Shown: in pieces, positions 1 through 10,600 of the stretch
Layout of the letters: every line of letters begins with the position of its first letter
Numbering within the stretch: position 1 is the first letter of the stretch
Assembly: GCA_964035015.1 (NCBI GenBank)
Contig: OZ036006.1
Location: forward strand, 11,573,316 to 11,637,315
Length of the DNA stretch: 64,000 nt
Direction of reading: 5' to 3'
DNA from: Corallium rubrum
Lineage: Eukaryota > Cnidaria > Anthozoa > Scleralcyonacea > Coralliidae
Made by a program: the position numbers and the translations under genes
The notes under the pieces: model-generated
Database searches by the model: none
The model's input: the letters and a program-made list of their open reading frames with translations, nothing else
What the model was told of the DNA's origin: nothing

Positions 1-232
1 GTGAAAGCAGAGAAGCAATCGTTCTGTAGTTTAATCCTGAACACTTCTACAGCCAACCTCCTGTGCACTTCTCCGTTGTGTCAGTCGCGACGCAGCATTT
101 CACTTCTGATAAGAACTCCTAGTTACATGAATATAACATACGGCAGAACGTTCTCGACGCATATTTTTGACACACACAATACTTATTAGCCTATTCAACG
201 ATCGTCAACTCCGACTATACTATACCGTCTGT
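1..232. other. Unassigned left edge
   Basis: No recognisable gene. A 62-codon open frame starts at base 1 with GTG and resembles no family I know, so I do not call it. The minisatellite begins right after it. Confidence 0.4.
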
Positions 233-2119
233 CGCAACTCGTACGGAACGACAGCTTTTTTGAGGGCTACCTTAGCTACACCGCACGATACTTATTATAT
301 TCACGGATGGTGAAACGTAGCATACGGTTCGTCACGACCCGTACGGATCGACACACTATATTTACGAATGGAGAATTAGCTTACCATCCGTTACGACTCG
401 TACGGATCGACAACTTTTTTGAGGGCTACCTTAGCTACACCGCACGATACTTATTATATTCACGGATGGTGAAACGTAGCATACGGTTCGTCACGACCCG
501 TACGGATCGACACACTATATTTACGGATCGACACACTATATTTACGGATGGAGAATTAGCTTACCATCCGTTACGACTCGTACGGATCGACAACTTTTTT
601 GAGGGCTACCTTAGCTACACCGCACGATACTTATTATATCCACGACCCGTACGGATCGACACACTATATTAACGGATGGAGAATTAGCTTACCATCCGTT
701 ACGACTCGTACGGATCGACAACTTTTTTGAGGGCTACCTTAGCTACACCGCACGATACTTATTATATTCACGGATGGTGAAACGTAGCATACGGTTCGTC
801 ACGACCCGTACGGATCGACACACTATATTTACGAATGGAGAATTAGCTTACCATCCGTTACGACTCGTACGGATCGACAACTTTTTTGAGGGATGGTGAA
901 ACGTAGCATACGTTTCGTCACGACCGGTACGGATCGACACACTATATTTACGGATGGAGAATTGGCTTACCATCCGTTACGACCCGTACGGATCGACACA
1001 CTATATTTACGGATGGACAATTAGCTTACCATCCGTTACGATTCGTACGGATCGACAACTTTTTTGAGGGCTACCTTAGCTACACCGCACGATACTTATT
1101 ATATTCACGGATGGTGAAACGTAGCATACGGTTCGTCACGACCCGTACGGATCGACACACTATATTTACGGATCGAGAATTAGCTTACCATCCGTTACGA
1201 CTCGTACGGATCGACAAATTTTTCGAGGGCTACCTTAGCTACACCGCACGACACTTATTATATTCACGGATGGTGAAACGTAGCATACGGTTCGTCACGA
1301 CCCGTACGGATCGACACACTATATTTACGGATCGACACACTATATTTACGGATGGAGAATTAGCTTACCATCCGTTACGACTCGTACGGATCGACAACTT
1401 TTTTGAGGGCTACCCTAGCTACACCGCACGATACTTATTATATCCACGACCCGTACGGATCGACACACTATATTAACGGATGGAGAATTAGCTTACCATC
1501 CGTTACGCCTCATACGGATCGACACACTATATTTACGGATCGAGAATTAGCTTACCATCCGTTACGACTCGTACGGATCGACAACTTTTTTGAGGGCTAC
1601 CTTAGCTACACCGCACGATACTTATTATATTCACGGATGGTGAAACGTAGCATACGGATCGTCACGACCCGTACGGATCGACACACTATATTTACGGATG
1701 GAGAATTAGCTTACCATCCGTTACGACTCGTACGGATCGACAACTTTTTTGAGGGCTACCTTAGCTACACCGCACGATACTTATTATATTCACCAATGGT
1801 GAAACGTAGCATACGGTTCGTCACGATCCGTACGGATCGACACACTATATTTACGGATGGAGAATTAGCTTACCATCCGTTACGACTCGTACGGATCGAC
1901 AACTTTTTTGAGGGCTACCTTAGCTACACCGCACGATACTTATTATATTCACGGATGGTGAAACGTAGCATACGGTTCGTCACGACCCGTACGGATCGAC
2001 ACACTATATTTACGGATGGAGAATTGGCTTACCATCCGTTACGACCCGTACGGATCGACACACTATATTTACGGATGGAGAATTAGCTTACCATCCGTTA
2101 CGACTCGTACGGATTGATA
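233..2119. repeat. Minisatellite, about 160-bp unit
   Basis: About eleven imperfect copies of a unit containing, in order, a 'ttttttgagggctacc' block, 'ttattatattcacggatgg', 'gaaacgtagcatacgg', 'cggatcgacacactatat' and 'gagaattagcttaccatcc'. Clean neighbours such as those near 1739 and 1899 are 160 bp apart. Others are longer by about 20 bp because the 'ggatcgacacactatattta' block is doubled, or shorter where a copy is fused inside the unit (near 877-900). The long open frames here arise because the unit happens to lack stops in one frame; I see no protein domain. Confidence 0.93.
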
Positions 2120-2204
2120 CTCTGGCACTGCTTTTTCGAGTCGTCATGACAAAACGACTTGTCCGATGGTAACCAAAATTTCACGAAACTAACGATCCGT
2201 ATGC

Positions 2205-3810
2205 TTGCTACAGTATTGGACAACCATCATAGAATCGACCGACCGACTTGACAAGATTCTGTCAAAGTTTTCCCTAAGGAAAGCCATTCGAATCAACGCA
2301 TGGATCTCTCGGTTTACGCATAATTGTCGAGTGACCAAGGAAAAGAGACGGTCGGGACCTTTGACAACGCAAGAGATCAATGACCGACACACCTTTTGGG
2401 TGAAGCGAGCCCAGTCAACCCAAGATGAAAAGGGAAGTGAAGACAGACAACGCCTTGGTGTACAGAGGAATGAAGAAGGTGTCCTGGTATGCAAGGGTCG
2501 TCTTCAAGGTCAGTATCCTATATATTTACCCGACAGCCACCTTTACACTACAAAATTAGTCGAAGACGCTCACCAACGCACCTTGCACGGGGGAGTAGGC
2601 CTGACAATGGCGAAAATTCGAGAAAACGTCTGGGTTCCGAGACTGAGACAAGCAGCAAGAAAAGTCGTAAAAGGATGTCATGGTTGTCGACGATTTCAAA
2701 TTAAACATGTTGATAGACCGCCGCCGGGAAACCTACCAGTGGACAGGACAGACGGAAACCGTCCCTTCCAGGTAGTTGGAGTTGACTTCGCTGGCCCTCT
2801 AAGATATCGCGTGACCAAGAAGAAAGAAGGAAAGGCGTACATAGTCCTCTACGCATGTAGTTTAACGCGGGCTCTCTACCTAGAGCTAACTACGAGCATG
2901 GAAACTGAAGAATTTCTTTCCACCCTCAAGCGGTTGATCGCTAGAAAGGGCAGACCTGAAAAGATATATTCAGACAACGCAAAAACCTTCACTGCCGCCG
3001 CCAAGTGGTTAAACAAAGTGCAACGAGATGAGAAATTCCACAACTTCCTGGCCAACGAAAGGATCAAATGGCAGTTCAACCTTAGTCGAGCCCCCTGGTG
3101 GTGGTGGTGGTGGGGGGGGGGGGGGGGGGACAATTTGAACGCATGGTAGGTTTGGTAAAATCCGCCCTGTACAAGTCTATTGGAAATGGCTGCCTTAGTT
3201 GGAGGGAACTTCAGGATGTGCTTTTGGACATTGAGGTAACCTTGAACGACCGACCTCTTGGGTACCAAGAAGACGACGTGCAGATGCCAACATTGACACC
3301 AAACAGTTTAGAGTTTGTTGGATCTACTCATGTTCCTGATTTAGAACCCCATCATCAAGTCGATACAGATTTACGCAAGCGGGCAAAGTATTTAAAGAGA
3401 TGCAAAGATCACATGTGGAACAGGTGGACCAAGGAATATTTACGAGCCTTGCGCGAACGACACAATCTGAAACATGATACGAAGCCATTTAGTCTAGCTG
3501 TGGGGGCGTGGTTATCATCGCTTCCGAAGAACGCAATAGGGGTAAGTGGCCACTAGGAGTAGTTCAAGAGCTTTACACAGGCAGAGATGGAGTGATTCGT
3601 GCAGCCAAGTTGAAGACAGCAAATGGCTATCTGGAGAGAGCAGTAAACCATCTCTATCCTCTTGAACTGTCATGTGACATACAACCCACAACCAACAGTG
3701 GTCAACTCAACCCAACTCTGTTTTCCGACCTACGCGTGATGCAGCAGTCGCCGCTCGACTATGTGTCCAAGAGCTGGCCAGCGATGATAAAAACATTGAA
3801 TGATGCATAG
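2205..3810 (+). pseudogene. BEL/Pao-type retrotransposon integrase, broken
   Basis: 3' part of a BEL/Pao pol gene. The first frame (2205-3149) has the region typical just before the integrase, then an HHCC zinc-binding module (H-x4-H near codon 122, later CHGC), then the catalytic core with its first Asp in VDFAGPL (about codon 194) and second Asp in YSDNAKTF (about codon 257). The third catalytic residue, Glu in GGQFERMV, lies in another frame after a G-rich tract at 3095-3129. A second frame change near 3510-3556 leads to the C-terminal DUF5641-like domain (KWPLGVVQELYTG). Protease and reverse transcriptase are absent upstream, where the minisatellite sits. Two frame breaks and the 5' truncation make it a dead copy. 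Class is based on domain order and the C-terminal domain; the clade below BEL/Pao is not determined. Confidence 0.88.
3095..3129 (+). repeat. GGT/poly-G expansion inside integrase
   Basis: A (GGT)n run passes into about 18 consecutive G, exactly at the point where the integrase frame changes. It is the likely cause of the first frame break; sequencing error in the homopolymer is an alternative. Confidence 0.8.
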
Positions 3811-3916
3811 ACAGAACTATCATAAAACTCTTGTTTACATTTTACTGTTTGCAAATTACCACAACATTGAAGCACTCAGTTTCCTTTGAAAACATATATC
3901 TCTGAAAGAGCTATAT

Positions 3917-3926
3917 GGGGGGAGAG
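3917..3926 (+). promoter_or_regulatory. Polypurine tract of the LTR element
   Basis: The purine run 'ggggggagag' sits about 105 bp after the integrase stop and directly abuts a TGT that could open the 3' LTR. This is the position at which LTR retrotransposons prime plus-strand synthesis. Confidence 0.6.
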
Positions 3927-4250
3927 TGTCGGAAACTGTTGCTATTTTCGTGATAATGCTAATGTAATCTATAATTAACTTTAATTTATTCGTAATTATT
4001 TTTGGACGAGTAAAAGTACTGGAACGAGAGCATGGTCAGCGAGAGATTCAGTTGGGAAAGGGAAAAACAACAGGGAAGTTTGTGAAGTGAACCGTGAATA
4101 ACTTGTGAATTTTGTGAACCTTTAATAAATAATAACACCTTTGTGAAGTGTTTGAGATTTGGGGGGCGAATTTCCGTCAATACCATTTCGTTACGAAGTT
4201 TACGGTTAAAATTTTTACGGTTTACCATTGTCGCTGTATGTTGGTATACA
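3927..4250 (+). mobile_element. Probable 3' LTR of the BEL/Pao copy
   Basis: Starts TGTCGG right after the polypurine tract and can be ended at 'ggtataca' (ends in CA), about 324 bp. It contains AATAAA-like signals near 4119 ('aataaataataac'). No matching 5' LTR is in the window, so the end is inferred from the TG...CA rule only. Confidence 0.5.
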
Positions 4251-4369
4251 GTTAAAAGCTTCTAGGACTTATATATATAAGTGAGTTTTGGCTCACGAAA
4301 TGTTAGAGTGCTCAATACCATATAAATAGAGCAACATATAAAGCATGAAGTACAGTTACCTTAAAGTCT

Positions 4370-4410
4370 TCGCTACCAGAGGTTTCACCCTAAACGGGAT
4401 CATCAGGCGA
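4370..4410 (-). ncRNA. Hammerhead-ribozyme-like fold, minus strand
   Basis: Mirror image of the plus-strand fold at 4435-4475, on the left arm of the same palindrome. Read on the minus strand it has the full CTGATGA box, a 3-bp G/C helix II with a 5-nt loop, GAA, a 3-bp helix III (ACC/GGT) around a UCU loop, a UA cleavage site and a 4-bp helix I (TCGC/GCGA). Its spacing and short helix III match the minimal type I hammerheads described in Penelope-like elements. Confidence 0.6.
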
Positions 4411-4434
4411 CTGAAAAATATCCAGGATTTTCAG

Positions 4435-4475
4435 TCGCCTGATGATCCCGTTTAGGGTGAAACCTCTGGTAGCGA
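4435..4475 (+). ncRNA. Hammerhead-ribozyme-like fold, plus strand
   Basis: Helix I 5' strand TCGC (4435-4438), CTGATGA box (4439-4445), helix II of three C-G pairs with a U-U mismatch at its base, GAA (4459-4461), helix III ACC/GGT with loop TCT (4462-4470), cleavage position A (4471), helix I 3' strand GCGA (4472-4475). All core positions of the hammerhead consensus are present. The weak base of helix II and the 3-bp helix III suggest low activity as a monomer; such forms are known to work as dimers. Confidence 0.62.
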
Positions 4476-4740
4476 AGACTTTAAAGTAACTGTACTTCAT
4501 GCCTTCCCTTCCCATCCACTTTATGGACTATTACCAACAGTAAAAAACTCGTCAAAGAGACTTAGAAGTAAAAGTCGTTTGATGCCAAAAATTAATACTG
4601 AGCGTTTTAAAGATAGTTTTATAAATAGGTTAGTTTTTAGATATAATTTAGCAATTTAGCCTTGTAATTTATATATTAACTTATATACACTGTAACGTTC
4701 GATATGTTTTTTTATTGATTGAATAAAGACATTATTATTA
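4476..4740 (+). pseudogene. 3' end of a non-LTR-like ORF with ATT tail
   Basis: One frame leaving the palindrome reads through LLPTVKNSSKRLRSKSR and RFKDSFINRLVFRYN to a stop at 4657-4659. The pattern resembles the extreme C terminus of LINE ORF2 proteins. An AATAAA (near 4722) and an (ATT)n run follow. No reverse transcriptase is present. Confidence 0.5.
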
Positions 4741-4757
4741 TTATTATTATTATTATT

Positions 4758-4810
<53 letters not shown>

Positions 4811-5135
4811 CGAAATTCGAAAATACTTGCGTATAGCTACCTCAAATTTGTGCTTACAATAAAGCGGCAAACAATTACAAAAGCAATAAAATTAACGCTC
4901 TCCTAAACTGAATTCTATTTTTGATCGTGTATTTCCGGGGGTGCGCCATAGCCTTTTCCTGCGACTCGACTATAACAAATGTGTATAATTTCTTCATCAA
5001 GCTCATAAATAACTAAATCATTTTCAGATGAACCTCCACTAAACGTCACAGCATAACAAAACTAGGCTACTAGTGGCCAGAACTGAAGTGAACTGTTAGT
5101 CCACGCTTCGTAAATATGTAAGAATTATTTTGTAG

Positions 5136-5525
5136 AACTAATCAAGTACATGATTATAATTTACAAAATTCTGATTTAAATCTCTTGCCTCCAAAACCAA
5201 AACCAAAGACCAATTTTCTTAAAAAGGGTTTTTCCTACAGTGGAGCTGTTCTTTGGAATTCTCTTCAAAAAAATATTCGTTTGGCTCAATCATTGTCTGA
5301 ATTTAAGAGATCGCGAAGGCAAAGGGGTGTAATCGAAAAAGTGATAACATTCTAATTAATCCTTGTTCAATTGTACTTTTTTATTCGTATTATAAGTTTC
5401 ATTTTAGTTATATGTAATCATCAATATTTAATTATTAGCTGTATTTAGATAGTGCACGTAACTCAGGAAGACCACAGTTTGTGATGAGTTTTTGACGTGG
5501 GTAAATAAAGCATTTTATCTATATC
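5136..5525 (+). mobile_element. LINE 3' end (Jockey/CR1-type), 5'-truncated
   Basis: Codons from about 5139 read TNQVHDYNLQNSDLN and then KKGFSYSGAVLWNSL, the highly typical C-terminal 'SYSGA.LWNSLP' block of cnidarian CR1/L2-type ORF2 proteins. It runs to a disturbed end near 5330 and a 3' UTR with AATAAA near 5504. No upstream RT or endonuclease is present. Confidence 0.75.
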
Positions 5526-5590
5526 TATGTAATTCTTGTATACAGAACATCATTATTAGTATAGGTAATAGCATGGTTTCATGTGGAATT

Positions 5591-5700
5591 TGGAAAAAAC
5601 ATGCACGAGTGGGTTCTTCAAAGACTATCAAAATTGCACGAGTCCGAAGGACGAGTGCTATTTGAGGTCTTTGAAAAACTCACGAGTGCGTGTTTTTTTT
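5591..5700. repeat. Palindromic MITE-like hairpin
   Basis: Imperfect inverted repeat: 'catgcacgagtggg' and 'caaagac' on the left mirror 'gtctttgaaaaactcacgag' and 'tgcgtg' on the right, with the tip at 'gtccgaaggac' (about 5640). No coding content. Confidence 0.7.
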
Positions 5701-5920
5701 CCAAAATTGCACTCGAAACCATGCTATTACTTATTAATAATATACAAGAAAATGTTAGACAAAATGTTCTTCCAGCTACGAAGTTTACATACCACTCATT
5801 GCTCCACTTCTCGATGCTTTAATGGTTGAAAACTGCTTCATTTTGTTCACTAAATACGTCAAACGTTTTACTCATAGCATCTAACCTCTTCTAGTCTTCT
5901 TGCAGGGACTGTTATGACAA

Positions 5921-6184
5921 TATTAAACCAAAATTCACTCTGTATTTCATCGAAATGTTCTTCGACAACTTTATGTTTTGGTCGCCATATTGGATTTTGT
6001 CGTGAAGGAAAAACCATCCTTCAAAATCCGCGTTGGCATTTCATTGGTTTTCCGGTAGTTTCCAGTTCTTTATTATTTTATTTTATTTTTTATTTTATTA
6101 AAAATAAAAAAATTGTCACACGAGAGCAATTAAGTCAACACATAGAAGAGGTATAAAGCAGGGCTGGCGTGTTGTGTGAGCTAC
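5921..6184. repeat. 264-bp direct repeat, left of 1.2-kb array
   Basis: Identical apart from about one base to 15014-15277 (for example 'ttttgtcgtg' here, 'ttttctcgtg' there). Together they bracket the tandem array. A partial third copy of its last part is at 54447-54530. Confidence 0.92.
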
Positions 6185-6323
6185 AATCTTGGACAATAAT
6201 AGTTGTAACAGTCAACCCCTCCCCCCGATTCAATGTTGTTATATGAAACTCCATTCCAACATTGTTTCATTTCGGTCAACATTGAATCGGGGGGAGGGGG
6301 TGTTACAACATTATTGTCCAAGA
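6185..6323. mobile_element. 138-bp palindromic MITE, copy 1
   Basis: Near-perfect inverted repeat with ends 'aatcttggacaataat' and its complement, a C-rich stretch mirrored by a G-rich one, and a short loop around 'tccattccaacattg'. This copy is fused directly to the first 1.2-kb unit; its last few bases (ccaaga) run into 'cagtccttgactg'. Confidence 0.85.
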
Positions 6324-7092
6324 CAGTCCTTGACTGATTTTTCTTAATATTGTATAAAATACAGCTAAAATATGATTTCTATTTGTAAATTAAAGTCAAT
6401 AAACAATGGTGAAGTTTGAGACTGTTTCGTGCAATTAGTAGAAAGATATTTGCATTTAAAAATGTATAGATTGCGCTCTACTACGCACGCTTCTCCGCCA
6501 TATTTCTCTGCCTGAAGCCCTTTCTTTGTCACTCAATAATATCTGCGTCACTAGTATTGCGAGAGAAAGTGTGAGAGTTGGTAACTTGGATAGGATAACT
6601 GTTGAAAGAGAGATGTATTAATAATATTACTATTGTTTAGAGATGACGCTCATATTTCAGCCGTTGCATGGGTGATTGATATCCGAGCCCGCTTTACTGA
6701 ATCTATATCTGACATTGTGATGATTGGGGAAAACTAAGCACGTACGGTGTATTTCATAGACATTTCATAATAGAACGTTTTATTTAAGTTTAAATATTAT
6801 TTCCCCAGCTAATACTATCAAGTATCAATGAATTGTTAATGGAATATAACTATTTTTATATTAAGATTAATAAGCTTCAAAAGCTAAGAAGACCCGCCGC
6901 TACCTTGTCGTTGAAATTTGAGAAATTATCCTATTGCCGCACGCGGTTTAGACGAAGCGAAATCTGGAAGAGGTTGAAATCATTCAATAAATAAGTGTAA
7001 AGCTTAAGCCTCTTTTATAGAATGCTTGTAAAGCCACATTTATTCATAAGTAGTTGGTTTAATTTCCCCTGCGCAACTATATACCGCCTTAT

Positions 7093-7195
7093 GCAACGGT
7101 CTACCACGGTCTACCATGGGTTTCAAAGGGATTTACATGTATATTAATTTTGTTATATTGTAGTGGTAGACCGTGGTAGACCGTGGTAGACCGTT
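7093..7195. repeat. GGTCTACC stem in unit 1 (recurs in all seven units)
   Basis: Two copies of 'cggtctacca' face three copies of the complement across about 65 bp, giving a stem of over 20 bp. The same structure sits at the same place in each of the seven units, so a transcript or single strand of the array would carry one stem per 1.2 kb. Confidence 0.8.
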
Positions 7196-7525
7196 GGTGA
7201 ATGGTTCAGATAACTATTTATTATATAAATTATAAAAACACAATGAATACCGACATAATTTTAAGATATAGTTTAATGTCCAATCGTCTTAGTGTTACTC
7301 TACATGTCAATACTTCAATCTCTGGCCTTTCCTTTCCCTAATATTTGTTATTCTTTTGCCCATGGAAGAGATTATGTTATTTATAATTTGGATGTCCAAA
7401 CTACGGAGGGTATTTAATACTCGATATTGAAAATTTGATGCAAACTAATCTTTTAATGCTGTATCACTACCGTAACATAAAAAAACTGGGTGTTTTATCA
7501 AAATTAGGAAAATTGGGTCTTAGAC

Positions 7526-7666
7526 AATCTTGGACAATAATAGTTGTAACAGTCAACCCCTCCCCCCGATTCAATGTTGTTATATGAAACTCCATTCCAA
7601 CATTGTTTCATTTCGGTCAACATTGAATCGGGGGGAGGGGGTGTTACAACATTATTGTCCAAGATT
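7526..7666. mobile_element. 138-bp palindromic MITE, copy 2
   Basis: Same element as at 6185 and 14874, here between units 1 and 2 of the array. It reads 'ttagacAATCTTGG' on entry and 'CCAAGATTgtccttgac' on exit, so it sits exactly at the unit junction. Confidence 0.87.
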
Positions 7667-10600
7667 GTCCTTGACTGATTTTTCTTAATATTGTATAAAA
7701 TACAGCTAAAATATGATTTCTATTTGTAAATTAAAGTCAATAAACAATGGTGAAGTTTGAGACTGTTTCGTGCAATTAGTAGAAAGATATTTGCATTTAA
7801 AAATGTATAGATTGCGCTCTACTACGCACGCTTCTCCGCCATATTTCTCTGCCTGAAGCCCTTTCTTTGTCACTCAATAATATCTGCGTCACTAGTATTG
7901 CGAGAGAAAGTGTGAGAGTTGGTAACTTGGATAGGATAACTGTTGAAAGAGAGATGTATTAATAATATTACTATTGTTTAGAGATGACGCTCATATTTCA
8001 GCCGTTGCATGGGTGATTGATATCCGAGCCCGCTTTACTGAATCTATATCTGACATTGTGATGATTGGGGAAAACTAAGCACGTACGGTGTATTTCATAG
8101 ACATTTCATAATAGAACGTTTTATTTAAGTTTAAATATTATTTCCCCAGCTAATACTATCAAGTATCAATGAATTGTTAATGGAATATAACTATTTTTAT
8201 ATTAAGATTAATAAGCTTCAAAAGCTAAGAAGACCCGCCGCTACCTTGTCGTTGAAATTTGAGAAATTATCCTATTGCCGCACGCGGTTTAGACGAAGCG
8301 AAATCTGGAAGAGGTTGAAATCATTCAATAAATAAGTGTAAAGCTTAAGCCTCTTTTATAGAATGCTTGTAAAGCCACATTTATTCATAAGTAGTTGGTT
8401 TAATTTCCCCTGCGCAACTATATACCGCCTTATGCAACGGTCTACCACGGTCTACCATGGGTTTCAAAGGGATTTACATGTATATTAATTTTGTTATATT
8501 GTAGTGGTAGACCGTGGTAGACCGTGGTAGACCGTTGGTGAATGGTTCAGATAACTATTTATTATATAAATTATAAAAACACAATGAATACCGACATAAT
8601 TTTAAGATATAGTTTAATGTCCAATCGTCTTAGTGTTACTCTACATGTCAATACTTCAATCTCTGGCCTTTCCTTTCCCTAATATTTGTTATTCTTTTGC
8701 CCATGGAAGAGATTATGTTATTTATAATTTGGATGTCCAAACTACGGAGGGTATTTAATACTCGATATTGAAAATTTGATGCAAACTAATCTTTTAATGC
8801 TGTATCACTACCGTAACATAAAAAAACTGGGTGTTTTATCAAAATTAGGAAAATTGGGTCTTAGACAGTCCTTGACTGATTTTTCTTAATATTGTATAAA
8901 ATACAGCTAAAATATGATTTCTATTTGTAAATTAAAGTCAATAAACAATGGTGAAGTTTGAGACTGTTTCGTGCAATTAGTAGAAAGATATTTGCATTTA
9001 AAAATGTATAGATTGCGCTCTACTACGCACGCTTCTCCGCCATATTTCTCTGCCTGAAGCCCTTTCTTTGTCACTCAATAATATCTGCGTCACTAGTATT
9101 GCGAGAGAAAGTGTGAGAGTTGGTAACTTGGATAGGATAACTGTTGAAAGAGAGATGTATTAATAATATTACTATTGTTTAGAGATGACGCTCATATTTC
9201 AGCCGTTGCATGGGTGATTGATATCCGAGCCCGCTTTACTGAATCTATATCTGACATTGTGATGATTGGGGAAAACTAAGCACGTACGGTGTATTTCATA
9301 GACATTTCATAATAGAACGTTTTATTTAAGTTTAAATATTATTTCCCCAGCTAATACTATCAAGTATCAATGAATTGTTAATGGAATATAACTATTTTTA
9401 TATTAAGATTAATAAGCTTCAAAAGCTAAGAAGACCCGCCGCTACCTTGTCGTTGAAATTTGAGAAATTATCCTATTGCCGCACGCGGTTTAGACGAAGC
9501 GAAATCTGGAAGAGGTTGAAATCATTCAATAAATAAGTGTAAAGCTTAAGCCTCTTTTATAGAATGCTTGTAAAGCCACATTTATTCATAAGTAGTTGGT
9601 TTAATTTCCCCTGCGCAACTATATACCGCCTTATGCAACGGTCTACCACGGTCTACCATGGGTTTCAAAGGGATTTACATGTATATTAATTTTGTTATAT
9701 TGTAGTGGTAGACCGTGGTAGACCGTGGTAGACCGTTGGTGAATGGTTCAGATAACTATTTATTATATAAATTATAAAAACACAATGAATACCGACATAA
9801 TTTTAAGATATAGTTTAATGTCCAATCGTCTTAGTGTTACTCTACATGTCAATACTTCAATCTCTGGCCTTTCCTTTCCCTAATATTTGTTATTCTTTTG
9901 CCCATGGAAGAGATTATGTTATTTATAATTTGGATGTCCAAACTACGGAGGGTATTTAATACTCGATATTGAAAATTTGATGCAAACTAATCTTTTAATG
10001 CTGTATCACTACCGTAACATAAAAAAACTGGGTGTTTTATCAAAATTAGGAAAATTGGGTCTTAGACAGTCCTTGACTGATTTTTCTTAATATTGTATAA
10101 AATACAGCTAAAATATGATTTCTATTTGTAAATTAAAGTCAATAAACAATGGTGAAGTTTGAGACTGTTTCGTGCAATTAGTAGAAAGATATTTGCATTT
10201 AAAAATGTATAGATTGCGCTCTACTACGCACGCTTCTCCGCCATATTTCTCTGCCTGAAGCCCTTTCTTTGTCACTCAATAATATCTGCGTCACTAGTAT
10301 TGCGAGAGAAAGTGTGAGAGTTGGTAACTTGGATAGGATAACTGTTGAAAGAGAGATGTATTAATAATATTACTATTGTTTAGAGATGACGCTCATATTT
10401 CAGCCGTTGCATGGGTGATTGATATCCGAGCCCGCTTTACTGAATCTATATCTGACATTGTGATGATTGGGGAAAACTAAGCACGTACGGTGTATTTCAT
10501 AGACATTTCATAATAGAACGTTTTATTTAAGTTTAAATATTATTTCCCCAGCTAATACTATCAAGTATCAATGAATTGTTAATGGAATATAACTATTTTT

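Larger units (their letters stand above)
4264..5022 (+). mobile_element. Composite repeat, copy A (hammerhead palindrome plus LINE-like tail)
   Basis: Runs from 'acttatatatataagtgag' through a palindrome (4344-4502), a short retroelement C-terminal coding tail, an (ATT)n and (AT)n microsatellite (4729-4809), and about 210 bp ending 'aataactaaatca'. The same order, nearly identical, recurs at 51931-54406, where the palindrome is interrupted by a 1.7-kb insertion. The short-stem-III hammerhead folds and AT stretches are typical of Penelope-like element terminal repeats; the coding tail looks more like a LINE, so the unit may be a mosaic. Confidence 0.7.

Noticed and set aside
307..2086. Repeat proteins of 121-227 residues
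   Set aside because: They follow the minisatellite and change frame with its indels; no domain is visible.
2189..2494. Minus-strand 101-codon frame
   Set aside because: Antisense shadow of the integrase coding region.
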